Shown: in pieces, positions 58,307 to 64,000 of the stretch
Layout: every line of letters begins with the position of its first letter
How positions within the stretch are numbered: position 1 is the stretch's first letter
Assembly: GCF_003148805.1 (NCBI RefSeq)
Contig: NZ_QGGX01000002.1
Location: forward strand, 124,001 to 188,000
DNA from: Aminobacter sp. AP02
GTDB taxonomy: Bacteria > Pseudomonadota > Alphaproteobacteria > Rhizobiales > Rhizobiaceae
DNA: 64,000 nucleotides
Direction: 5' to 3'
Position numbers and translations under genes: made by a program
The notes under the pieces: model-generated
Databases searched by the model: none
The model's input: only the letters and a program-made list of their open reading frames with translations
Told to the model about the DNA's origin: nothing

Positions 58307-58513
58307 TCATTTCATGGTGCGTCGCCGACGTGACGGTTCAGGGCTCCGCCTGTCCGGCTCGATCGGCGGCTCCTTCGCCGGCTTGCTGGATGGTTTCGGT
58401 TCGTCCGGCTTTGGAAGCCTTTGGCCGAATGCCCTCGGAGCCAGGAAGGCACGCGGGTTGAACCCCGCCGCGGCAAGGGCCGCGAGCGTCTTCAGGAACC
58501 GAAGATGGTGCAT
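58307..58513 (-). CDS. Small Pro-rich basic protein (hypothetical)
   Basis: A 68-residue protein starting MHHLRFLKTLAALAAAGFNP, with a short hydrophobic stretch and a Pro/Arg/Lys-rich tail that includes PKPDEPKPSSKPAKEPPIEP. I do not recognise a family. The ATG at 58513 has GAGGAA nine bases upstream, and a clear intrinsic terminator follows on the same strand, so it looks like an independent transcription unit. The gap around it (58074-58731) otherwise holds only promoter space. Confidence 0.5.
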   Translation of the reverse strand: MHHLRFLKTLAALAAAGFNPRAFLAPRAFGQRLPKPDEPKPSSKPAKEPPIEPDRRSPEPSRRRRTMK

Positions 58514-58731
58514 TCCCAGTTTCCTCGTTTCGCTGTCGGTCGACTTTCGAGCGGCAAACTAAATGGCTTTCTTGCCGCGATCTTGGACCGTGCGGCCCCA
58601 TGATACGGCCCAGGCGGCACCTCAAATGGGCCTCGGTCGGGGCACCGAGTGCCGTATTGACGGATCGAATAACGCGAACTACAAGGCGCAACTTCACGTC
58701 TTGGTTGTGTTGCGTAACATGAGTTGATCCG

Positions 58732-59706
58732 ATGACGAGAGATAACGGACAGTTCGCTTCATTCCGCCTGATGACTGACGACCTGCCTGCGCAGGACCGA
58801 CTGCCGATGCTGCGCGAGGTCTATGGCCGGACCATCCTCAATGCCGATCTGGAGCAGGTCGACGATTCACCTATCCAGATGGACATGCGGGTGCGGCTGC
58901 TTCCGGGCATCGGGATAGCCACCGGATCCGCCTCTCCGATCAGGGTCGGGGTCACGTCGCAAATGGTCGACAATGACGACGTGATCCTGCTCGCGGCGCT
59001 TGCAGGCGGCAGCCACATGCAGATCGGCAGGCACGAAGAAAGCGTGCTGCCCGGCTGCGCGATGTTCGTTCCCGGCGGCCAGGTGGGGGCGAATGTGACG
59101 CGGCCCGGCTTCACCTATGTCAATCTGCGCCTCGAGCGAAAAGCCCTGCAACCTTTGCTGGGAGACGTCTCCAGGATGATGATGCGGCCGATACCGGTGC
59201 ATGAAGGGCCGATGCGCCTGCTGTTGAGCTATGCCACCGCTCTTCAGCAGATGGATGAGGCATTACCGGGCAACATGGCACGCATGGTGGCCACGCATCT
59301 GCTCGACCTGACGGCGCTGACGCTGGGCGCGACCCGAGACGCTGAGCAGGTGGCGCTGGGGCGCGGCTTGCGCGCCGCGCGGCTGGCGGCGATCAAATCG
59401 GATATTGCGGCGCGCGCGGACCTGCACGGCATTTCGGCCGAAGAGATCGCCGCCGAGCACGGACTGTCGCCTCGCTATGTCAGAAAGCTGTTCGAAAGCG
59501 AGGGGTTGTCATTCACCGAGTTCGCACTGGGCCAAAGGCTGAAGCGCGCGTATAAGATGCTGGCCGACCCTGTCTGGGCATGCCGCAGCATCACCGATAT
59601 CGCCTATGAGGCGGGGTTCAACGACCTGTCCTATTTCAACAGGGCGTTTCGCAAGCGCTACGACGCGACACCAACGGATGTCCGTTCCGAAGCGCTGGCG
59701 GCTTGA
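58732..59706 (+). CDS. AraC family transcriptional regulator
   Basis: A 324-residue regulator. A sensor domain (1-220) with ASPIRVGVTSQMVDNDDVIL and MFVPGGQVGANVTRPGFTYV (cupin-like) precedes the HTH: DLHGISAEEIAAEHGLSPRY is helix-turn-helix 1 (about 226-245), and RSITDIAYEAGFNDLSYFNR is the second, with the AraC signature AFRKRYDATP. The inducer is unknown. It is not adjacent to an obvious target; the OsmC gene downstream is on the opposite strand. The ATG at 58732 follows a weak ribosome binding site. Confidence 0.9.
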   Translation: MTRDNGQFASFRLMTDDLPAQDRLPMLREVYGRTILNADLEQVDDSPIQMDMRVRLLPGIGIATGSASPIRVGVTSQMVDNDDVILLAALAGGSHMQIGRHEESVLPGCAMFVPGGQVGANVTRPGFTYVNLRLERKALQPLLGDVSRMMMRPIPVHEGPMRLLLSYATALQQMDEALPGNMARMVATHLLDLTALTLGATRDAEQVALGRGLRAARLAAIKSDIAARADLHGISAEEIAAEHGLSPRYVRKLFESEGLSFTEFALGQRLKRAYKMLADPVWACRSITDIAYEAGFNDLSYFNRAFRKRYDATPTDVRSEALAA

Positions 59707-59746
59707 ACGGCGCCGCGCGACCACGCGGCGCCCGTGGAAAATCAAC

Positions 59747-60172
59747 TCAGGCGAGCCTGGCGTCGAGCGAGACCTTGATAGCACCGAGCGCCTTTGAGAC
59801 CGGGCAGCCTTCCTTGGCCTTGGCGGCCAGTTCCTGGAACTTGGCAGCATCGATGCCGGGTACGGTGCCGACAAGCGTGAGCGCGCTTTCGGTGATGCCG
59901 GTTCCGGGGACCAGTGTCACCACTGCCTTGGCGTCGAGCTTGTCGGCCGGCGTGCCGTTTTCGGCGAGGAAGTGCGACAGCTGCATGGCAAAGCAGCCGG
60001 CGTGGGCGGCGGCGATCAGCTCTTCGGGATTGGTGCCGGACTTGCCGGTTTCATCCTCGAAGCGCGCCTTGAACGAGTAAGGCTGGCCCTTGAGTGCGCC
60101 GCTCTGCGTGTCGAGCGTTCCCGAACCTTCTTTCAGATTGCCTTTCCAGACGGCGTTGGCGCTGTGGTTCAT
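59747..60172 (-). CDS. OsmC family peroxidase-like protein
   Basis: A 141-residue OsmC/Ohr-fold protein. The two reactive cysteines are in HAGCFAMQLSHFLAENG and EGCPVSKALGAIKV, separated by about 66 residues as in OsmC. The family reduces organic hydroperoxides with lipoyl or thiol donors. Several start sites exist upstream, but ATG 60172 with AGGAGAAAG gives the family start MNHSANAVWKG. It is transcribed toward the AraC gene. OsmC is often under stress control; no regulator is assigned. Confidence 0.92.
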   Translation of the reverse strand: MNHSANAVWKGNLKEGSGTLDTQSGALKGQPYSFKARFEDETGKSGTNPEELIAAAHAGCFAMQLSHFLAENGTPADKLDAKAVVTLVPGTGITESALTLVGTVPGIDAAKFQELAAKAKEGCPVSKALGAIKVSLDARLA

Positions 60173-60367
60173 GACTTTCTCCTGGTTCAAAGTGAGCGGC
60201 GAAGGAAAGACTATAGCGTTGCCGCGCGTGCATGCCACCTTCGCATGAGCGCCGGGCGAGAAAACCGTGGCCTTGGAAAAAACAGTCTCGCGAAAATGTC
60301 TGGATAGCTGTCGGCGCATCGTCCTTGGGAGGTCGCGGTCTGGTGCCGCAGCCTGTCGGAGGGTGAG

Positions 60368-60586
60368 ATGCAACTGTTACCACATGGCAATCTCGGAAGA
60401 GGAATTGTCGCGGCGAATGCCCAGGGTGGCATTCATGTGCCGTGCGCGGGCGTCGGGCGGGTCCTGCTGGCATTGTGCATCGTCGTCGTGCTGGGGCTGC
60501 TTATGGATGCGACGGCAACGCGGCCGGTCGGCAAGTCCGCTACACCGGTGATAGACTTTCCAACGCAGCAAGGGAGAGAGGAATGA
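60368..60586 (+). CDS. Candidate small membrane protein coupled to the YciI gene
   Basis: A 72-residue frame from ATG 60368, preceded by GGAGGGTGAG. The middle is a single hydrophobic helix (VLLALCIVVVLGLLM); the ends are polar. I do not recognise it. Its TGA (60584-60586) overlaps the ATG of the next gene (60583), which supports a real, translationally coupled gene. A later start (GTG at about 60437) is possible because the first 23 codons look less gene-like. Confidence 0.5.
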   Translation: MQLLPHGNLGRGIVAANAQGGIHVPCAGVGRVLLALCIVVVLGLLMDATATRPVGKSATPVIDFPTQQGREE

Positions 60587-60939
60587 AGTATCTTTGCCTG
60601 GTTTATCACGAGGAAAAGCAGCTTGGCGCCCTGTCACGGGATGCGGCGGCAAAGCTCGATGCCGATTCGCTTGCCTATGACAGGATGCTGGAAAAGAACG
60701 GCACGCTGATTGCGGCGCAAGCGCTGCAGTCGGTGAGGACCGCGAAGACCGTCAAGCGCCGCAATGGCAAGAAGCTGGTCACCGACGGCCCCTTCGCCGA
60801 GACCAAGGAGCAACTGATCGGCTTCGTCATGATCGAGGCGGCCGATCAGGAGGAGGCGGTGGAGATCGCCTCGAACATCCCCCTTGCCGCGATGGGTCAG
60901 ATCGAGGTCAGGGCGGTCTACGACATTCCTGGGGCATAG
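60583..60939 (+). CDS. YciI family (DGPF domain) protein
   Basis: A 118-residue ferredoxin-like fold protein. MKYLCLVYHEEKQLGALSRD, then LVTDGPFAETKEQLIGFVMI, which includes the DGPF motif, and DQEEAVEIASNIPLAAMGQI are typical of YCII/DGPF proteins. A His-Asp pair is used in some relatives for catalysis; many have no known function. DGPF proteins often sit beside ECF sigma factors, but none is adjacent here. The ATG at 60583 has AGGGAGAGAGG directly upstream. Confidence 0.9.
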   Translation: MKYLCLVYHEEKQLGALSRDAAAKLDADSLAYDRMLEKNGTLIAAQALQSVRTAKTVKRRNGKKLVTDGPFAETKEQLIGFVMIEAADQEEAVEIASNIPLAAMGQIEVRAVYDIPGA

Positions 60940-61004
60940 GTGAGCATTGCCTCCCCATTCAGCGGCTTCGGCCGATCAAAACGGGCCGAGGTGAGGCCTG
61001 GTTG

Positions 61005-61119
61005 TGCGTCCTTCGACAAGCTAAGGATGAGGACCTTCGGTGCTGCCACGCCCACATCGAGAAGTACAACGGGACATAGCGCCAACGGTCCTCATCCTGA
61101 GCTTGTCGAAGGACGCGCA
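61005..61119. repeat. 31-bp inverted REP-like repeat
   Basis: TGCGTCCTTCGACAAGCTAAGGATGAGGACC (61005-61035) faces its near-perfect complement at 61087-61119, differing at one base (with GC added near the outer end). Both arms carry the CCTTCGACAAGCT core found at 22009-22148. A 51-base spacer, tcggtgctgccacgcccaca onward, separates them. It forms a long hairpin next to the end of the ubiH-type gene. Confidence 0.85.
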
Positions 61120-61129
61120 GCCGACCAGC

Positions 61130-62392
61130 CTAGATCGCGTCGCCCTTGAGAAGGCGCGGTGTTTCACCCGTCAGGCCCGAGGCCTGGCGGATGAAATAGT
61201 CCTTGAGCCTTGGCACACGGTCGACCAGCCCCAGGCCGATGTCGCGAATGGCACGGATGGGTGCGATGTCGTTGGAGAAGAGCCGGTTGAGCACATCGGT
61301 GGTGACGCCCATGCGAACCGTGTCGAAGCGGCGCCACTGCTCGTAGCGCTCCAGCACGTCGAGCGAGCCGATATCCTGTCCCAGACGGTCGGCTTCAACG
61401 ATGGTCTCGGCAAGAGCTGCGGCATCCTTGAAGCCGAGATTGAGGCCCTGGCCGGAGATCGGATGGATGCCGTGCGCGGCGTCGCCGGCTAGCGCGAAGC
61501 GGTTGGCGACGAAGGCGCGGGCCAGCGTCAGGCCGAGCGGCCAGGCGCGCGGCTTGTCTTCGACGCGGATCTCGCCGAGCTGGAGGCCGAAGCGTTGCTC
61601 CAGCTCGATCTCGAAGACGAACGGGTCGCCATTGACCAGCTTTTCGGCATCCTCTGTGCGTTCGTTCCAGACGATCGAGGAACGGTTGACGCCATCCTTC
61701 GTCGGCTTGAGCGGCAAGGTGGCGAAAGGCCCTGCCGGCAGGAAGTGCTCCTCGGCGCGACCGCCATGGGGGCGTTCGTGCGACACGGTGCAGACGATGC
61801 CGGACTGGCCATATTCCCAGCGCACGGTCTTGATGCCGGCCATGTCGCGCAGCTTGGAATTTACCCCATCGGCGGCGATCAAGAGCTTTACGTCGAAGCT
61901 GATACCGTCGGCGAGATGGACCTTGGAGCCGGCGACGCCGGCTTCGAAGGCCTGGACCGCGACGCCTTCGATGATGTCGATTCCGAGTTCGGCCGCACGG
62001 CGGCGCAGCGATCCGTTGAGCACCTTGTTTTCGACCATGTGGGCGAAGGGTTCGCCCGTGCCGACTTCGCCATCGAAGGTCAGGAAGACCGGGCGGACCG
62101 GATCGGACGTCTTGGAATCGGTGATGACCATGCTGGTGATCGCCTGCGCCTCGGGCGCGATCTCTTCCCAGCAGCCGAGCTGGTCGAGCATGCGGCAGGC
62201 GGCGGCTGCAATCGCCGAGGCGCGCGCGTCCTTGCGCCAGACTTCGGCGGGGGCGGCATCGACGATGGCGATATGCAGATTGGGCCGCGCCTGCTTGATC
62301 GAAACGGCGGTGGCGAGGCCGACATAGCCCGCGCCGGCGACCAGCACGTCGAGCTGCGTCGATTTATTGTCGTCAGATTGGCGCGTGACCAT
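61130..62392 (-). CDS. UbiH/COQ6-type FAD-dependent ubiquinone hydroxylase
   Basis: A 420-residue flavoprotein monooxygenase. The FAD loop is LDVLVAGAGYVGLATAVSI (14-32). DGVNSKLRDMAGIKTVRWEY is the DG motif, and RFALAGDAAHGIHPISGQGL holds the GD motif and FAD contact. Ubiquinone-ring hydroxylation is the role of the family (UbiH, UbiF, UbiL); which ring position is used cannot be told. The order ubiH-like, tesB, glnK, amtB is a conserved rhizobial arrangement. The ATG at 62392 fits the family N-terminus. Confidence 0.92.
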   Translation of the reverse strand: MVTRQSDDNKSTQLDVLVAGAGYVGLATAVSIKQARPNLHIAIVDAAPAEVWRKDARASAIAAAACRMLDQLGCWEEIAPEAQAITSMVITDSKTSDPVRPVFLTFDGEVGTGEPFAHMVENKVLNGSLRRRAAELGIDIIEGVAVQAFEAGVAGSKVHLADGISFDVKLLIAADGVNSKLRDMAGIKTVRWEYGQSGIVCTVSHERPHGGRAEEHFLPAGPFATLPLKPTKDGVNRSSIVWNERTEDAEKLVNGDPFVFEIELEQRFGLQLGEIRVEDKPRAWPLGLTLARAFVANRFALAGDAAHGIHPISGQGLNLGFKDAAALAETIVEADRLGQDIGSLDVLERYEQWRRFDTVRMGVTTDVLNRLFSNDIAPIRAIRDIGLGLVDRVPRLKDYFIRQASGLTGETPRLLKGDAI

Positions 62393-62484
62393 GGCGGCGT
62401 CCTTTACGACTAGGCTTCCCGCCTTGACTCGACGGGGGCTTCCTGCTGGAAACCGGGGATACTTCGTCCCGAAAAGGGGAAAGC

Positions 62485-63357
62485 ATGCCGGCCGGAATAC
62501 AAGAGCTTCTCAGCATTCTCAATCTCGAGAAGCTGGAACACAACCTGTATCGTGGTCGCAGCCCGCAGGTTCAGTGGCAAAGGGTGTTTGGCGGCCAGAC
62601 CATCGCCCAGGCACTGGTCGCTGCACAGCGCACTGTCGAGCCCGACCGGCACGTGCATTCGCTGCATGGCTATTTCATGCGCCCTGGCGACATCACCGTC
62701 CCGATAATCTACGAGGTCGACCGCATTCGCGATGGCGGCAGCTTCACCACCAGGCGTGTAGTGGCGATCCAGCACGGCCATGCGATCTTTTCGCTCGAAG
62801 CCTCGTTCCAGGTCGAGGAGCAGGGCCTCGAATACCAGATGCCGATGCCGCTCGACGTGCCGGCGCCGGAAGACTTGAAATCGCAGCGCGAACTTTTGCA
62901 GGAAGCAACCCATGTTCCGGAGCAGATCAGGCTGTTCTGGGCCAAGGAGCGGCCGCTGGAACTGCGCCCGGTCTATGCCGAGCACTATTCGAGCCGTGAC
63001 AAGCTGCCGCCGCTGCAGAAGGTATGGATCCGCCTGACCGGCCCGGTGCCGAACGACCGGGACTTGCGTGCCGCCGTGCTTGCCTATCTCTCCGACATGA
63101 CGCTGCTCGATACGGCAACATTTGCCCATGGCCGCGGCATCTTCGATCCCGACATCCAGGCGGCAAGCCTGGATCACGCCATGTGGTTCCACCGTGAGCA
63201 CGCGCTCGACGGCTGGCTGCTCTACACCCAGGACAGCCCCTCGACGAGCGGGTCGCGCGGGTTCACGCGCGGCGCGCTCTACGCCCAGGACGGCACGCTG
63301 ATTGCTTCGGTGGCACAGGAAGGGCTGATCCGCCTGCGCACAAAGCCTACAAGTTAG
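62485..63357 (+). CDS. tesB: Acyl-CoA thioesterase II
   Basis: A 290-residue double-hotdog thioesterase. LYRGRSPQVQWQRVFGGQTI, HSLHGYFMRPGDITVPIIYE and TTRRVVAIQHGHAIFSLEAS mark the first hotdog. The second has YLSDMTLLDTATFAHGRGIF and ASLDHAMWFHREHALDGWLL with the catalytic Asp, Ser/Thr and Gln of TesB. It cleaves medium- and long-chain acyl-CoA. The ATG at 62485 begins MPAGIQELLS. It is divergent from the ubiH-type gene with 92 bases between. Confidence 0.96.
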   Translation: MPAGIQELLSILNLEKLEHNLYRGRSPQVQWQRVFGGQTIAQALVAAQRTVEPDRHVHSLHGYFMRPGDITVPIIYEVDRIRDGGSFTTRRVVAIQHGHAIFSLEASFQVEEQGLEYQMPMPLDVPAPEDLKSQRELLQEATHVPEQIRLFWAKERPLELRPVYAEHYSSRDKLPPLQKVWIRLTGPVPNDRDLRAAVLAYLSDMTLLDTATFAHGRGIFDPDIQAASLDHAMWFHREHALDGWLLYTQDSPSTSGSRGFTRGALYAQDGTLIASVAQEGLIRLRTKPTS

Positions 63358-63365
63358 GCATTTTA

Positions 63366-63422
63366 GCATTTCTGCACATTCTGTAGGCAGGTGCATTGCT
63401 GCACCTGCGAAGAATGCTGCAC
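63366..63422. promoter_or_regulatory. Putative NtrC enhancer region upstream of glnK
   Basis: CAGGTGCATTGCTGCACCTG (63388-63407) is a perfect 20-base palindrome, and a GCATTnCTGCAC unit occurs at 63366-63377 and 63393-63404, with a related AATGCTGCAC at 63413-63422. TGCAC half-sites are typical of NtrC boxes, and the distance to the sigma-54 promoter (about 70-110 bases) fits an enhancer. The exact NtrC spacing is not met, so this is tentative. Confidence 0.45.
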
Positions 63423-63476
63423 GCCTCCAGGTCATTCATATTAAATTTCAATGAGTTAGTTCGTGCCGGCGCAAAC

Positions 63477-63492
63477 TGGCACGGAGCTTGAA
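63477..63492 (+). promoter_or_regulatory. Sigma-54 promoter of glnK-amtB
   Basis: TGGCACG, four bases, TTGAA at 63477-63492. The -24 part equals the consensus TGGCACG; the -12 part has TTGAA in place of TTGCA. It lies 88 bases before glnK and predicts nitrogen (NtrC) control. Confidence 0.75.
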
Positions 63493-63573
63493 TCCTTGCT
63501 GTCAGTCACTGGTGGCTTTCGGGTCCGCTGGGGATGTCTGCAAACGCGGGGGACCCGCATAAGCAAGGGGTGA

Positions 63574-63918
<345 letters not shown>

Positions 63919-63948
63919 GCTGGCCAACCAATTCTCATGGAGACCTCA

Positions 63949-64000
63949 ATGCAAATTCCTACCTCGTTGAAGACGGCGGCGCGCTCGGCCTTGTTTGGCA
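63949..64000 (+). CDS. amtB: Ammonium transporter AmtB (first 17 codons only)
   Basis: ATG 63949 with GGAGA upstream opens a frame MQIPTSLKTAARSALFG that runs to the window edge. Its place directly after glnK, on the same strand, identifies it as amtB; the visible residues alone would not prove it. The gene continues outside the window. Confidence 0.8.
   Translation, partial: MQIPTSLKTAARSALFG

Noticed and set aside
58257-58562. A 101-codon plus-strand frame opposite the small gene at 58307-58513
   Set aside because: The minus strand has the better ribosome binding site and a proper terminator; the plus frame is Arg/Gly-rich without signals.

Overview
The window is a chromosomal segment of an alphaproteobacterium, most likely a Rhizobiales member of the Phyllobacteriaceae (Mesorhizobium/Aminobacter-like). 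This rests on high GC with strong GC3 bias, the gene order ubiH-like / tesB / glnK / amtB, the co-directional mdh-sucC-sucD-sucA-sucB-lpd block, a Brucella Omp19-like lipoprotein, DUF2794 and DUF1127 proteins, and many short palindromic repeats typical of mesorhizobial intergenic DNA. I see no rRNA, tRNA, CRISPR array, phage, transposase or conjugation gene. This is core chromosome with small accessory inserts.

Layout. 0-4 kb: a truncated thioesterase, then a copper cassette (DUF2946 protein, PCu(A)C chaperone, CopC-CopD fusion) and an HdeD-like membrane protein. 3.9-9.8 kb: an HDAC-family deacetylase coupled to a frameshifted GNAT, DUF2794, DUF1223, a ceramidase-family protein, ZapE and an Omp19-like lipoprotein. 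10-15.5 kb: dapF-mtaB-ftsY-yciB, a flavoprotein and a DUF1127 peptide. 15.6-18.8 kb (minus strand): DUF2332 protein and cytochrome c maturation genes ccmA, ccmB, ccmD, ccmG, with no ccmC between B and D. 19-36 kb: the TCA region, with acnA, an outer-membrane protein, a second frameshifted GNAT, mdh, sucCD, sucAB, five unrelated small genes, then lpdA.

36-43 kb: an Ala/Pro-repeat membrane protein, DUF2867, TraB/GumN, xerC, rimM-trmD, a higBA toxin-antitoxin pair, a TauE-like permease and rplS. 43-50 kb: an amino-acid ABC binding protein and permease separated by an HxlR/NTF2-like pair, a methyltransferase, small membrane proteins, MgtC/SapB and leuC. 50-56.7 kb: a GGDEF protein, a secreted protein, sdhC-sdhD-sdhA-DUF3052-sdhB and yceH. 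57-64 kb: leucine-dehydrogenase-type enzyme, AraC regulator, OsmC, a small membrane protein coupled to a YciI protein, a UbiH-type hydroxylase, tesB, glnK with a sigma-54 promoter, and the first codons of amtB.

How it fits together. Aconitase, malate dehydrogenase, succinyl-CoA synthetase, 2-oxoglutarate dehydrogenase (E1, E2, E3) and succinate dehydrogenase are all here, covering most of the oxidative TCA cycle. The acnA/ccmA divergent region carries an Irr-type (ICE) iron motif, and mdh has a perfect LiuR-type operator upstream. The most notable observations are the in-frame palindromic repeat inside ftsY, the missing ccmC, two GNAT genes each broken by an apparent one-base deletion, a higBA module with two identical operators between trmD and rplS, and a possible small RNA ending at 6320. 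I found no convincing large undescribed system.
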